DNA of 61,304 nucleotides from Anaerolineaceae bacterium (GCA_020350285.1 CP070708.1:1344960-1406263), one strand, 5' to 3'; counted from the stretch's first letter, positions 7,890 through 17,832 are shown. Program-made: numbers and translations. Notes: generated by a model not told the origin, from the sequence alone.

Positions 7890-10424
7890 ATGTCCATCGA
7901 GGAGGCACTCGAGCGTTTGCGGCTCGACACGGAATTCATGAAGAACGTCTCCGTCTGGGAACGGCTGCCGCCCAGGCCGGCTCGCTATGCTGACTTCCCC
8001 GCTGACCTTGACCCACGTTTAATCTCAGCCCTTCGTTCCTTAGATAACGCCCCTCTCTATACACACCAGGTAGTGGCTGTGGAAGCCGCGCTGGCTGGAG
8101 AGAATGTGGTCGTCGTCACGGGGACGGCCTCGGGCAAAACGCACTGTTATAACCTGCCGGTGCTTCAAACGCTCCTCGCAGACCCCGAAGCGCGAGCCCT
8201 GTATCTTTTCCCGACCAAGGCGCTTTCCCAGGATCAGGCTGCTGCACTGGGGGAATTTCTGGAGGCGTTAGGCGCCGTCGAGGGAGTCCCTGTCCGCACC
8301 TACGATGGGGATACCCCAACCGCAAGACGCCGCCAGATCAGGGACGAGGGCCGGATTCTGATCACCAACCCCGACATGCTTCATATGGGGATCCTTCCCC
8401 ATCACCCCAGCTGGGCGAGGTTGTTCGAGAATCTGCGCTGGATCGTGTTAGACGAGCTTCATGTCTACCGGGGTGTTTTTGGCTCCAATGTCGCTAATCT
8501 GCTTCGGCGTTTGCGACGCCTATGTCGCTTCTACGGCTCGGAACCGCGCTTCGCCCTCACCTCGGCCACGATCGCCAATCCCAAGGAGTTGGCCGAGAAA
8601 CTGATCGAAGCGCCCGTCCATCTGGTCCCCCCCGATTTGGATGGATCTCCGCGGGCCGAGAAACATATGATCATCTACAACCCCCCTGTGATTGACCCCA
8701 GTCTGGGGATCCGCCGAGCCTATACACTGGAATCAATGCGCATCGCCGAGCGTTTCTTGGGGACCGAGGTACAGACGGTGGTCTTCGCCCGCGCTCGGTT
8801 AACCACAGAAGTTTTGCTCGGTTACGTTCGGGATGCCTACGAACGTCTCGGAGGTGATCCAAAAGCGATTCGTGGCTATCGGGGAGGCTACCTGCCTCTA
8901 GAACGACGCGAGATCGAGCGCGGTTTACGCGAGGGGGTCGTGAAAGGCGTTGTGGCCACCAATGCATTGGAGCTCGGAGTTGATATTGGACAACTGGGAG
9001 CCGCGGTGGTCGCTGGTTATCCAGGCACGATCGCAAGCCTGTGGCAGCAGGCGGGTCGCGCCGGTCGTCGTAGTGAGGTTTCGGCTGCGGTTTTGGTAGC
9101 CTCCGCCGCTCCCCTCGATCAATTCGTCGCCACACATCCGCGCTATCTGTTTGAAAACCCGCCCGAGATGGGATTGATCAACCCGGATAATTTGGCCATC
9201 CTCTTGCGTCACCTGCGCTGTGCAGCTTTTGAGTTGCCATTTGATGAAGGTGAGAACTTTGGCGACTTCACCGATGTCGAGGGGTTGCTAGCCTTCCTGG
9301 CGGAGGAGGGGGACCTACATCGATCTCATGAAACCTACACTTGGGTGGCTGATGCATACCCTGCTGAGTCGGTCTCACTGCGAGCCAGCGGGGACGATCC
9401 CATTGTGATTCAGGATGTGAGTCAGGGTCGTCCGGTCGTCATCGGTGAGGTTGACCGCGCAGCGGGTCCCATTTTGTTGCACGAGGGTGCGGTTTACACC
9501 CATGAGGGACGGACGCACCTCGTCCAGCGTCTGGACTGGGAGAATGCCTTGGCCGAGGTCGAGCAGGTTGACGTAGACTACTATACCGATGCTGCCGAGT
9601 CCGTAGGGCTTGAGGTGCTCGAGGTATACGATGCAGATGAGCACGCGCCTGCCCGACGGGCACATGGGTGGGTGGAGGTCACCGCCACCACGACCTCTTA
9701 TCGCAAGGTCAAACGTTACACACATGAGACCCTGGGCTACGGATCCATTGATCTACCACCGCGGTCCTTTGAAACCAGCGCCTATTGGTTTTGGATCGCC
9801 CCAGAGACGGTGGACCGACTCGAGGCCGAAGGTGTGCTGCTACCGCCCACTGACTATGGACCGAGTTGGCCTAACGCACGGGAAGCGGCACGCACGCGCG
9901 ATGGCCATCGTTGCCGGCAATGCGGCGCCCCGGAACGTGACGCTCGAGCGCATGAGGTTCACCACATTCGACCTTTCCGCGAGTTTGGGTATATCCCGGG
10001 CGAGAACCAGAATGATCGTTTGGCTAATGACCTCGATAATCTGATCACCCTTTGCCCAACCTGTCACCATCGAGTTGAGTCTGCCAGGGGTAAAAGGACC
10101 GCCTTGAGCGGCCTGGCTTATTCGCTGAGAAACATCGCTCCCCTCTATCTGATGTGCGACCCACGTGATCTGGGCTCGCTCGCTGAAGTCCGGTCAAAGA
10201 GTACCGGGGGTCCGACGATCACAATTTTTGACAGGGTCCCCGAAGGTTTGGGATTATCAGAACGACTCTATGAGCTCCACGGGGAAATGCTCTCTGGCGC
10301 GCTGGACATGGTGCGCACCTGCCGTTGTGAGGACGGCTGTCCGGCATGCGTGGGTCCTGTGGGGCCTGGCGGTAGAGAGGTCAAAGAACTCACCGCGCGC
10401 TTGCTAGAAGCGCTCTTGGAATAA
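7890..10424 (+). CDS. MrfA/YprA-like superfamily 2 helicase with an inserted HNH domain
   Basis: 844 residues. N-terminal DEAD/DEAH helicase core: Walker A TGTASGKT (77-84), DELH (188-191), SAT motif in LTSATIANP, then the second RecA lobe with VVATNALELGVDIG and QQAGRAGRR. This layout, with a C-terminal DUF1998-type region ending in a four-cysteine zinc site (Cys811, 813, 817, 820 in TCRCEDGCPACVG), is that of MrfA/Hrq1, a 3'-5' DNA helicase linked to mitomycin-crosslink repair. Between the two parts of the C-terminal region, about 664-730, an HNH domain is inserted: CRQC (675-678), HEVHHIRPF (His691-His692), then LITLCPTCHH (722-727). B. subtilis MrfA is about 750 residues; the extra length fits the insertion. 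Confidence 0.9.
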   Translation: MSIEEALERLRLDTEFMKNVSVWERLPPRPARYADFPADLDPRLISALRSLDNAPLYTHQVVAVEAALAGENVVVVTGTASGKTHCYNLPVLQTLLADPEARALYLFPTKALSQDQAAALGEFLEALGAVEGVPVRTYDGDTPTARRRQIRDEGRILITNPDMLHMGILPHHPSWARLFENLRWIVLDELHVYRGVFGSNVANLLRRLRRLCRFYGSEPRFALTSATIANPKELAEKLIEAPVHLVPPDLDGSPRAEKHMIIYNPPVIDPSLGIRRAYTLESMRIAERFLGTEVQTVVFARARLTTEVLLGYVRDAYERLGGDPKAIRGYRGGYLPLERREIERGLREGVVKGVVATNALELGVDIGQLGAAVVAGYPGTIASLWQQAGRAGRRSEVSAAVLVASAAPLDQFVATHPRYLFENPPEMGLINPDNLAILLRHLRCAAFELPFDEGENFGDFTDVEGLLAFLAEEGDLHRSHETYTWVADAYPAESVSLRASGDDPIVIQDVSQGRPVVIGEVDRAAGPILLHEGAVYTHEGRTHLVQRLDWENALAEVEQVDVDYYTDAAESVGLEVLEVYDADEHAPARRAHGWVEVTATTTSYRKVKRYTHETLGYGSIDLPPRSFETSAYWFWIAPETVDRLEAEGVLLPPTDYGPSWPNAREAARTRDGHRCRQCGAPERDARAHEVHHIRPFREFGYIPGENQNDRLANDLDNLITLCPTCHHRVESARGKRTALSGLAYSLRNIAPLYLMCDPRDLGSLAEVRSKSTGGPTITIFDRVPEGLGLSERLYELHGEMLSGALDMVRTCRCEDGCPACVGPVGPGGREVKELTARLLEALLE

Positions 10425-10495
10425 ATGATTCTGTAGGTGTTTTAAAACGCTCTCATTGAGACAGCGTTTACCCCAAAAAAAAATGAGTATAAAGT

Positions 10496-10519
10496 AGAGC
10501 GGACCAGATGGTCCGCTCT
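10496..10519. terminator. intergenic hairpin between convergent genes
   Basis: AGAGCGGACC / AGAT / GGTCCGCTCT, a perfect 10-bp stem between the helicase and the ABC permease, which converge here. A weaker hairpin (AAACGCT ... AGCGTTT, 10444-10469) precedes it. There is no long T-tract on either side, so termination strength is uncertain. Confidence 0.6.
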
Positions 10520-10555
10520 TGGTGTTTGGTCTTCATATTTTATCTTCTGGTGTAT

Positions 10556-11647
10556 TCACTCCCAGCGCCAAAGCTTGATTGCTAGCAAGGCGAGTACGAT
10601 CAACCAGGCACCGAGTACAGCGAAGTTGAGGGCCATTGAGTGCGCAGGCTGTACGCCGACCATTGTATGTCGTAAAAGGTCGCTCAAATAGGTAAGTGGT
10701 AACACAGTCATGATCGGTTTGAACAATTTCGGCAGCATTTCGGTCATGAAGATGCTTCCTGAAAGCATCATCATAGGAAAGTTGACCAGTTGAGCGATCG
10801 CCATTGTGCTTTCAATAGATCGCCCCACCCCGGCGAGCACATATCCGAGGCACACGAATACCAGCGTACCCAACAAAATCGCGCCAATGAAGGGCGGCCA
10901 TGAGATCACACCCACACCGAAGCCGAAGTACCCAACGAGGAGAAAAGTTGTGGTTTGCAGCAACCCGACTGTAACCCGCCAACTCACCTCCGCCGTCAGG
11001 ATTGTCGTCCGAGAAACCGGCGTTACACCGATGCGTCTCAAGATTTGCGCTTCGCGTTGTGTAACGATGGGTTGCGCGGTGCCGAAGATACCCAACCAGA
11101 GGAGCGCCACGCCCAACATCCCCGGCATGTAGAAATCGATCGAGCGTAGGGGATTTGTCTGAACGGCCTGAGGTTTCATCTCAAGCATGGGCGGTGAGCC
11201 GCTCATGGTCAGATTGATCTCATTCAACATCGTACGCACGACGCCGACGGCCAAGTCCGAGGAATTGGGATTCGATGTGTCATATAAGACTTCAATCGCG
11301 GCGCTCTGTCCACTCATCGTGGATTCGCTCAAGCTCTCAGGCAGGATAAGAAGTGCATGCAACTCACCACGCTTAAGGGAAGCCAGCAGGTCTTCGCGTG
11401 CTCCAGCAATTAAGGTATATCCACCTTCCGCTTCTGGTGCCTCGAGATTCTTCACGATTTGATCACCCATCGGACCAAGATCTTCGTTCACCAGACCAAG
11501 ATGGAGGGTAAAGCGACCACCCCCAGAGAAAACCAATCCGAAAAATACTGCGAAGACTACCGGTATCAAAAGTACGAAAAGTACCGCCGTTCGATCGCGC
11601 AGGAACTCGCGCGCCTGAGCCAGATAGAGCGCTGTAATCGCTTTCAT
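10556..11647 (-). CDS. ABC-2 type exporter permease
   Basis: 363 residues with the layout of ABC-2 drug/polyketide exporters: one N-terminal membrane segment (AVLFVLLIPVVFAVFFGLVF), a large extracytoplasmic domain (about 45-180), then about five segments in the C-terminal half (e.g. LGVALLWLGIFG, IGAILLGTLVFVCLGYVLAG). It overlaps the upstream ATPase gene by 4 bases. The pair is divergent from a sensor kinase/response regulator pair, as in LiaRS-, VraRS- or DesKR-type antibiotic or envelope-stress modules. Substrate not predictable. Confidence 0.88.
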   Translation of the reverse strand: MKAITALYLAQAREFLRDRTAVLFVLLIPVVFAVFFGLVFSGGGRFTLHLGLVNEDLGPMGDQIVKNLEAPEAEGGYTLIAGAREDLLASLKRGELHALLILPESLSESTMSGQSAAIEVLYDTSNPNSSDLAVGVVRTMLNEINLTMSGSPPMLEMKPQAVQTNPLRSIDFYMPGMLGVALLWLGIFGTAQPIVTQREAQILRRIGVTPVSRTTILTAEVSWRVTVGLLQTTTFLLVGYFGFGVGVISWPPFIGAILLGTLVFVCLGYVLAGVGRSIESTMAIAQLVNFPMMMLSGSIFMTEMLPKLFKPIMTVLPLTYLSDLLRHTMVGVQPAHSMALNFAVLGAWLIVLALLAIKLWRWE

Positions 11648-12567
11648 CCTCGTATCCTCCTGCCGGTCAACTTCAGAAACACGTCTTCCAATGTCGCTTG
11701 ACGGACGGTCATGTCCTTGAAATTCAAGGTATCCTGCTTAGCCATCTCTAAAAGCCCAGACATTGTGTGGGGGACATCGCTAGAGTAGAGCGTCACCCGT
11801 CCATTTTCATGCAGGGTATTCTCGACCCCAGGGAGTGCCTTGAGTTGCTCTCGTGGCACTGTACCCAGTGCGACAAAATCGATCGCCGTTTCCTTGAAGT
11901 ACTTGTTGATCAAGCGTGCGGGATGGTCGAGTTCGATGATGCGGCCATGATCCATGATCGCCACCCGATCGCATAGTTGTTCGGCCTCTTCCATATAGTG
12001 GGTGGTGAGCATGATCGTCTTGCCTTTCTCTTTGAGGCCACGAATGACATCCCATAGCCTGCGTCGAGCTTGTGGATCGAGACCAGTCGTTGGCTCATCG
12101 AGGAAGATCAGATCGGGATCGTTGATAAGCGCCAACGCCACCGCCAATCTCTGCTTCTGTCCACCGGATAGGGCTTTGGTGGCTGTCTTCGACTCCTCGA
12201 GAAGGCTCACATGATCCAGAATCTCGTCTGCGGGAAGAGATCGCGGGAACAAACTTGCGAACAACTCGATCTGCTCCCGAACTTTAAGTTGATTCAATAA
12301 ACCCGTGGTCTGTAGTTGAACACCGAGACGAGCTCGAACCTGGTTGTCCTTCGCACCGTGGCTCACTCCCAGGAGAGATATTTGACCACCATCAGCTTCA
12401 CGTAAACCGAGCAGGCATTCCACGGAAGTTGTTTTTCCCGCCCCGTTTGGACCGAGCAGACCAAAGACCTCACCACGTTCGATGGTGAAACTCACCCCAT
12501 CGACAGCGACGGTTTCGCCATATTGCTTCCTGAGGTCAAGCACCTCAATCGCTTTGTTTTCGTTCAC
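11644..12567 (-). CDS. ABC transporter ATP-binding protein
   Basis: 307 residues. Walker A GPNGAGKT (39-46), signature LSGGQKQR, Walker B LIFLDEPTTGLDP, H-loop TTHYMEEAE; the C-terminal extension of about 80 residues is typical of exporter ATPases of the CcmA/NatA type. The start is GTG at 12567 with GGGAGAG upstream. It powers the permease at 10556-11647, with which it overlaps by 4 bases. Confidence 0.93.
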   Translation of the reverse strand: MNENKAIEVLDLRKQYGETVAVDGVSFTIERGEVFGLLGPNGAGKTTSVECLLGLREADGGQISLLGVSHGAKDNQVRARLGVQLQTTGLLNQLKVREQIELFASLFPRSLPADEILDHVSLLEESKTATKALSGGQKQRLAVALALINDPDLIFLDEPTTGLDPQARRRLWDVIRGLKEKGKTIMLTTHYMEEAEQLCDRVAIMDHGRIIELDHPARLINKYFKETAIDFVALGTVPREQLKALPGVENTLHENGRVTLYSSDVPHTMSGLLEMAKQDTLNFKDMTVRQATLEDVFLKLTGRRIRG

Positions 12568-12694
12568 TGGTTTCTCTCCCTATACTGTGGGCGAGGAGGG
12601 TATCTCATTGCAGCCCTCTTCCCCAGACCTCTACATCATCAGTTTAGCGTTTAGGCGCTCAGCCGACATCGGGCAACTGAGCTATATCGACCTT

Positions 12695-12751
12695 GTACTT
12701 TCGTACATTGTCCGGGCGTACGGTACGCACAGCTAGTAAACGCACTATAAT
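12695..12751 (+). promoter_or_regulatory. promoter with inverted repeats, two-component operon
   Basis: A consensus -10 TATAAT lies at 12746-12751, but the place for a -35 box (about 12723-12728, GTACGC) has no match to TTGACA. The upstream stretch holds repeated GTAC half-sites: GTACTTTCGTAC (12695-12706) and CGTAC ... GTACG arms across 12702-12722. A poor -35 with inverted repeats over it is typical of an activator-dependent promoter. Confidence 0.45.
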
Positions 12752-12772
12752 GAAAACTGAGATAAACCAGCG

Positions 12773-14017
12773 ATGAGAAAACTTTCTCGACTGTCGGGTA
12801 TTGAGGAAGAGCCCCGGGTTTCACATGAGGAACTGCGTGGAACTCGACCATTATTTTTTCTGCTCATCTTCGTGATGATTGGAATGTACAGTTGGGCGTT
12901 CTATACCCAACCCGAGATACGAATCCCCAACAAATCGGTGCCTCTCATTTTGCTTGGGATCGTCCATGGCGCGCTTCACTGGATAAGCCCCTACACGATC
13001 ATCCACCGTCGGTGGATGATCCCATATTTCGCAGTGCAAGGTGTCCTTGTCTTCACCATCAACCTCATCATGCAAAACCCCGGGATGTTGATGGGACTCT
13101 ATCTAGCCTTGAGTGGTGCAGCGGTTGGGCTCATCGGGGACCTGAGAAAGGGGTTGATCCCTTTCACGGCTTATGCTTTGTTAGCCGGCATTAACCAGGT
13201 GCTGGGATGGGGCTGGGAGTCGTTGTTCGGATGGTTGGCGATTTTTGGCCCGATGATGTTCTTTGTCGCTGTCTATGTGGTCATGTTTACCCGCGAAGCT
13301 CAGTCTCGTATGCGCTCTCAACAACTCTTGAGGGAGCTTGAAACTGCCCATCAACAGCTTGCCGAATATGCCACCAAGGTGGAAGAATTGACCCTTTCTG
13401 ATGAGAGGCAAAGGATGGCTCGCGAGCTTCATGACACCTTAGCGCAGGGCTTGGCGGGGCTTATCTTACAGCTTGAGGCGGTCGATTCTCATCTGGGTCA
13501 GGATCACCCCGACCAGGCACAAGCCATTGTCCACCAAGCGATGGGACGAGCGCGGGTGACCCTAGCCGATGCTCGTCGCGCCATTCAAGATCTTCGCGAC
13601 GGTACACCCTCCATCGATAGCCTGAGCGATGCCATGCGTCAGGAAGTGGACCGTTTTACGACGGCCACCGGTATCCCCTGTGAGCTAGAGCTATCGCCCC
13701 CGAAGGAGATCCCAACATCTATTCATGAGCATGCGAAGCGGGCGGTGGCAGAGGGTTTGACCAACATCGCTCGCCATGCCCAGGCGAACAATGTCTGGTT
13801 GAGGCTTGGGGAAAGCGATGGGATGCTTGAGATCGCTTTGCGCGATGATGGGGTGGGTTTCGATCCAACCGTTGAGATGGGTGGACATTACGGTTTGGTG
13901 GGTTTGCGCGAACGGGCGCGTTTGGCCGGGGGATCGCTGGAACTGATCAGCGAACCCGGCGCAGGCACGATGTTGACCTTGGTCTTACCTCTCGAGGATC
14001 GAGGAGCAGAGTCATGA
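12773..14017 (+). CDS. sensor histidine kinase, NarL/DesK-type (HisKA_3)
   Basis: 414 residues. Residues about 25-175 form roughly six membrane segments without an obvious extracytoplasmic sensor domain, followed by a coiled coil (RSQQLLRELETAHQQLAEYA). The dimerisation domain carries the phospho-acceptor His220 in MARELHDTLAQGLAGL; the HATPase_c domain includes EGLTNIARHAQA (N box), LRDDGVGFDP and HYGLVGLRERARLAGG. It overlaps the response regulator by 4 bases and is divergent from the ABC exporter it probably controls. A membrane-embedded sensor of this type often responds to membrane or cell-wall disturbance. Confidence 0.93.
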   Translation: MRKLSRLSGIEEEPRVSHEELRGTRPLFFLLIFVMIGMYSWAFYTQPEIRIPNKSVPLILLGIVHGALHWISPYTIIHRRWMIPYFAVQGVLVFTINLIMQNPGMLMGLYLALSGAAVGLIGDLRKGLIPFTAYALLAGINQVLGWGWESLFGWLAIFGPMMFFVAVYVVMFTREAQSRMRSQQLLRELETAHQQLAEYATKVEELTLSDERQRMARELHDTLAQGLAGLILQLEAVDSHLGQDHPDQAQAIVHQAMGRARVTLADARRAIQDLRDGTPSIDSLSDAMRQEVDRFTTATGIPCELELSPPKEIPTSIHEHAKRAVAEGLTNIARHAQANNVWLRLGESDGMLEIALRDDGVGFDPTVEMGGHYGLVGLRERARLAGGSLELISEPGAGTMLTLVLPLEDRGAES

Positions 14018-14691
14018 TCGATCCGATCCGGGTCCTGATCGCTGATGATCATCAAGTCGTGCGCGAAGGGCTGCGCATGATCCTGGAGGCAGAAGAGGGC
14101 TTTCAGGTGGTGGGCGAGGCTGCCGATGGCGTCGAGGCTGTGGAGCTAACCGGGCAGTCGCAGCCACAAGTGATCTTAATGGATCTGCGTATGCCCCGCA
14201 TGGACGGGCTGGAAGCGATCGAACGTATTCGTGCTCAATGGCCGCATGTGGCGATCGTTATTCTGACAACTTACGACGAGGATGACTTGATGGTGCGCGG
14301 TTTGCGTGCGGGAGCGCTCGGCTATCTGCTCAAGGACACCAGTCGTCAGGAGCTTTTTGATTGTTTGAGGGCGGCTGCCCGTGGTGATGCGTTGCTCAAA
14401 CCCGAGGTGATCGCTCGCGTGTTGTCATCAGCGCAGGAGAGCCCCGTCGGAAGGAAACATCGGGAATCGCATGAGATCAGCCTGACTGAGCGTGAACTGG
14501 AAGTGCTTGAAGGTGCCGCGCTGGGAGAGCGCAACAAGGAAATCGCCGCAAGACTGGGGATCACCGAGCGCACGGTTAAAGCTCATCTGACCAGTATTTA
14601 CAACAAGTTGGGCGTAGACTCGCGTGCCTCAGCGGTCGCGGTAGCGATGCAAAGTGGTCTTCTCCCAGGCAATCCCCTTTCATCTGAGTAG
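14014..14691 (+). CDS. NarL/LuxR-type response regulator
   Basis: 225 residues. Receiver domain with acidic pair (ADDHQ), phospho-acceptor Asp57 in VILMDLRMP, conserved Thr (ILTTYDE) and Lys (LLKDTSRQE); then a LuxR-type HTH, LTERELEVLEGAALGERNKEIAARLGITERTVKAHL. Cognate partner of the preceding kinase (4-base overlap). The inverted repeats before the kinase gene and the neighbouring exporter promoter are its likely targets. Confidence 0.95.
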   Translation: MIDPIRVLIADDHQVVREGLRMILEAEEGFQVVGEAADGVEAVELTGQSQPQVILMDLRMPRMDGLEAIERIRAQWPHVAIVILTTYDEDDLMVRGLRAGALGYLLKDTSRQELFDCLRAAARGDALLKPEVIARVLSSAQESPVGRKHRESHEISLTERELEVLEGAALGERNKEIAARLGITERTVKAHLTSIYNKLGVDSRASAVAVAMQSGLLPGNPLSSE

Positions 14692-14817
14692 ACATCCTCA
14701 TCCATTGATACATTTGACAGTTTCATAGACGGCTGGGTGTTGGTTGGTATGTCGGTTACAATTAGGCTTCGCGGTTGTGTATGATAACCATGTTTTCGGC
14801 CGCTGGAGGGATATTCG

Positions 14818-16575
14818 ATGACTTTTCCACCTCTGCTAGACGATCAGCAGACTGAAATCTGGCAGGAGGAGCGGCAACAAATTCAGCATCTCATCAAGCT
14901 TCTCGAGGGCTGGGACGTTGAAACGATCGATCTTGAGCGTCTACGTCAAGCGCAAAACCAGCTTAATGAGCTCTTTTTGTTGGTCGTGGTTGGCGAGTTT
15001 AATAGTGGCAAATCCGCGCTGATCAATGCCCTGCTTGGCCACCCCTACCTTAAAGAAGGCGTGACCCCTACGACAGATCGGATTCACATCTTGCAATTTG
15101 GGGAGCTAGGATCACCTGAGTTTGCTGGTGACGACGCACGTGTCTTCCGGTTTCCGGTTGATTTCCTGCGAGAGATACATGTGGTCGACACCCCGGGCAC
15201 CAACGCTGTACTGCGGCGCCATGAAGCGATCGCCCGCGATTTCGTGCCGCGAAGCGATATGGTGATATTCGTCACCTCGGCCGATCGACCCTTTACTGAG
15301 AGCGAGAGGAGCTTCTTAGAACATATCCGCCAGTGGGGAAAAAAGATCATCATCGTTATCAACAAGGTCGATATTCTTGCCTCCTCCGAAGATGCCGACG
15401 AGATCCTGAGTTTTGTGAAGGATCAAGCCTATCGCTTGTTGGATTTTGATCCAACCGTCTTCGTACTTTCCGCACGCCAAGCCCTACACCAGGTGATGGA
15501 GCCCGATTCGGAGCCATCCAACGGTTTCCATGCGTTCCGCACGTATTTGATGGACAACCTCGGCCAGGATAAACGCATTCGACTTAAATTACTTAACCCT
15601 CTTGGTGTTGCCCTCAAGATCTCTCGCCAGTATCAGGATTTAGCCGGGCAGCGCCTTCATGTTTTAACCGAGGACACTCAGGCGTTGCGTAAAGTTGATC
15701 GCCAAATCGAGCTGTATGAGGAAGACACGCAATCGGAGTTCGAGCGCCATCTTGCTCGCATAGAGACGGAATTGCTGGAGATGCGTCTGCGGGGTGAAGA
15801 GTTCCTGGACGATCGTATGCGTTTGTTGAAGATCCGCACCATGCTTCGCGGAGATCATATGCGGCAGTCTTTTGAGCGCGAAGTCGTGGCCGATACGCCG
15901 GAGCGAATCGAAAGCCACATCCAGGAAATCATTGATTGGCTTGTGGAGAGGGATTTACGCCAATGGCGCCTGACGGCCAATGAACTCAATCGGCGACGTG
16001 AGACAGAAACGCTGCAAGATGCGGCTCGTGAGGCATCTGACGGTTTTGTTTACAACCGCCGACAACTTTTGGACAATCTCGGTGCGCGCGCGGAGCGGGT
16101 GATTGAGGATTACGACCGCAAGGGCGAGGCGGCTCGTTTGGCCATGACTATTCAGGAATCGGTGGCAATGGTGGGCTTGGTTGAGGTGAGCGCGATCGGG
16201 TTGGGTTTGTTGCTCAAGGCGCTACTCGTTGGAGCCTCGGCTGATGCTACAGGGCTGTTGGCCGCGGGAGTTTTGGGTATTTTAGGACTGGCCATCCTCC
16301 CCTACCGCCGAGGCGTGGCCAAACGAGAGCTGCGTAAGAAGATGGAGGATCTTCGAACTCGCCTAAACCACGTTCTACGAGAGAGCTTCAACCGTGAACT
16401 TGAGCAATCCGCAAGCCGATTGCGAGAGGCGATAGCCCCGTACCGGCGTTTTGTCCTCAGTGAGGAGGGTAATCTGAAGCACATCGCTGAAGGATTGGAC
16501 GCGGTTGAAGGGCGATTGCTTGATCTTGAAACCACGCTCAAAGCGGGAGAAGAGGTTCAAACCGTAGAATCGTAG
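14818..16575 (+). CDS. bacterial dynamin-like GTPase
   Basis: 585 residues. GTPase motifs: G1 GEFNSGKS (59-66), G2 threonine in TPTTDR, G3 DTPGT, G4 NKVD. A long helical region follows (about 250-440, rich in charged heptads), then a hydrophobic hairpin or paddle (SVAMVGLVEVSAIGLGLLLK ... LGILGLAILPY, about 455-500), then further helices. This is the layout of bacterial dynamin-like proteins, which bind and remodel membranes. The ATG follows a CTGGAGGG ribosome-binding site. It is single rather than a tandem pair as in DynA or LeoABC loci. The role is probably envelope maintenance, which fits the membrane-stress context on its left. Confidence 0.85.
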   Translation: MTFPPLLDDQQTEIWQEERQQIQHLIKLLEGWDVETIDLERLRQAQNQLNELFLLVVVGEFNSGKSALINALLGHPYLKEGVTPTTDRIHILQFGELGSPEFAGDDARVFRFPVDFLREIHVVDTPGTNAVLRRHEAIARDFVPRSDMVIFVTSADRPFTESERSFLEHIRQWGKKIIIVINKVDILASSEDADEILSFVKDQAYRLLDFDPTVFVLSARQALHQVMEPDSEPSNGFHAFRTYLMDNLGQDKRIRLKLLNPLGVALKISRQYQDLAGQRLHVLTEDTQALRKVDRQIELYEEDTQSEFERHLARIETELLEMRLRGEEFLDDRMRLLKIRTMLRGDHMRQSFEREVVADTPERIESHIQEIIDWLVERDLRQWRLTANELNRRRETETLQDAAREASDGFVYNRRQLLDNLGARAERVIEDYDRKGEAARLAMTIQESVAMVGLVEVSAIGLGLLLKALLVGASADATGLLAAGVLGILGLAILPYRRGVAKRELRKKMEDLRTRLNHVLRESFNRELEQSASRLREAIAPYRRFVLSEEGNLKHIAEGLDAVEGRLLDLETTLKAGEEVQTVES

Positions 16576-16756
16576 GTTATGCTGCAATCGTGATAATTGG
16601 TCGAGCGGTTTTCGTGCAGCGTTGGCATTTATTATTATCACCGCCTAGTGGACAATGGGGGCAAGAACAACCTCGTGGACCTAACTTTGGGAACACAGTC
16701 CCTTGCTTAGGGTGTCAAAATCCGCGGTAGAATGTTGATCGAACTTGGAGAAGCTG

Positions 16757-17713
16757 GTGGATAGCGATCGAATCATCAAGGACGAGCAGATCGAGGCGCA
16801 CACGGGGAAGCCGTTGCGGCGTCCTCCGTGGATCAAAGTTCGCGCGCCCGTAGGTGAGACCTACGAGTGGTTGCAGGGGATGATGCGGGGTAAGGCGCTC
16901 AACACTGTATGCGAGCAGGCGATGTGTCCCAACATCGGTGAGTGCTGGGGTTCGGGCACCGCCACCTTCCTCATGATGGGGGATCTCTGCACCCGCTCGT
17001 GCGGTTTCTGCGACATTAAAACCGGACGTCCTGCGCCATTGGATTGGCTGGAGCCAGAACGCGTCGCTCGTGCCGTTCAAGCGATGAACCTACGCCACGC
17101 CGTGATCACCAGTGTCAACCGTGATGAGCGCGCGGACGGAGGCGCACCGATCTTCGCTATGGTCATCCGACGAATCCGTGAGCTCCAGCCGGGTTGTTCG
17201 ATCGAAGTGTTAATCCCCGACTTCAAGGGCTCGATCGAGGCGTTGAGAATTGTGATGGACGCCCGTCCCGAGATACTCAATCACAATGTAGAGACCGTGC
17301 CTCGATTGTTCAAGAAGGTTCAGCCCCAGGATCGCTATGAGTGGGCACAAGCGACGTTGTTCAACGCCAAAGAGCTCGATCCTGATGTGTTGACCAAGTC
17401 GGGGATCATGGTTGGCTTGGGCGAGACCGTAGATGAAGTCAAATCCGTGATGGACGACCTGCGGGATTTGAGGGTCGACATCCTAACCGTCGGCCAATAT
17501 CTGCAACCCTCGAAAAAACACCTACCTATCGAGCGATACTACTCACCCGAGGAATTTGAAGAGTTCAAGCGCTATGGTTTAGAGATCGGGTTTAGGTGGG
17601 TCGAGAGCGGTCCGCTGGTGCGTTCATCCTACCATGCTGAACAGCAGGTTCGGGCGTTGAGTGCCATCCACCAGCAGTTGTATGGAGGATCAGCAGGTCT
17701 GAGCGTGTCGTAG
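16757..17713 (+). CDS. lipA: lipoyl synthase
   Basis: 318 residues from GTG 16757, chosen because GGAG (16747-16750) sits correctly before it; a TTG at 16745 is the other option. Radical-SAM enzyme that inserts two sulfurs into protein-bound octanoyl groups. The auxiliary cluster cysteines are in [12 protein letters not shown] and the radical-SAM cluster cysteines in [10 protein letters not shown]. Further family motifs are [44 protein letters not shown] and the closing [12 protein letters not shown], whose serine coordinates the auxiliary cluster. No lipB neighbour is visible. It would serve the E2 lipoyl domain at the left end of the window. Confidence 0.97.
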   Translation: MDSDRIIKDEQIEAHTGKPLRRPPWIKVRAPVGETYEWLQGMMRGKALNTVCEQAMCPNIGECWGSGTATFLMMGDLCTRSCGFCDIKTGRPAPLDWLEPERVARAVQAMNLRHAVITSVNRDERADGGAPIFAMVIRRIRELQPGCSIEVLIPDFKGSIEALRIVMDARPEILNHNVETVPRLFKKVQPQDRYEWAQATLFNAKELDPDVLTKSGIMVGLGETVDEVKSVMDDLRDLRVDILTVGQYLQPSKKHLPIERYYSPEEFEEFKRYGLEIGFRWVESGPLVRSSYHAEQQVRALSAIHQQLYGGSAGLSVS

Positions 17714-17794
17714 AGCGTTTCAGTCGAACACATCCCTTATCTCCCCTTGACCATTTCCTGCTCTTTTCAAATGCATTGTCTCCTCATATACATC

Positions 17795-17822
17795 GTAGGG
17801 GCGCAATTAATTGCGCCCCTAC
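17795..17822. repeat. perfect 28-bp palindrome, GTAGGGGC family
   Basis: Arms GTAGGGGCGCAATT and AATTGCGCCCCTAC with no loop. Shared ends with 2281-2308 and 55075-55146 show a dispersed family. Confidence 0.85.
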
Positions 17823-17832
17823 CCTTTCCGGG

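Noticed and set aside
9375..9725. 116-residue minus-strand frame inside the helicase gene
   Set aside because: Shadow frame in a GC-rich coding region, with no independent evidence.
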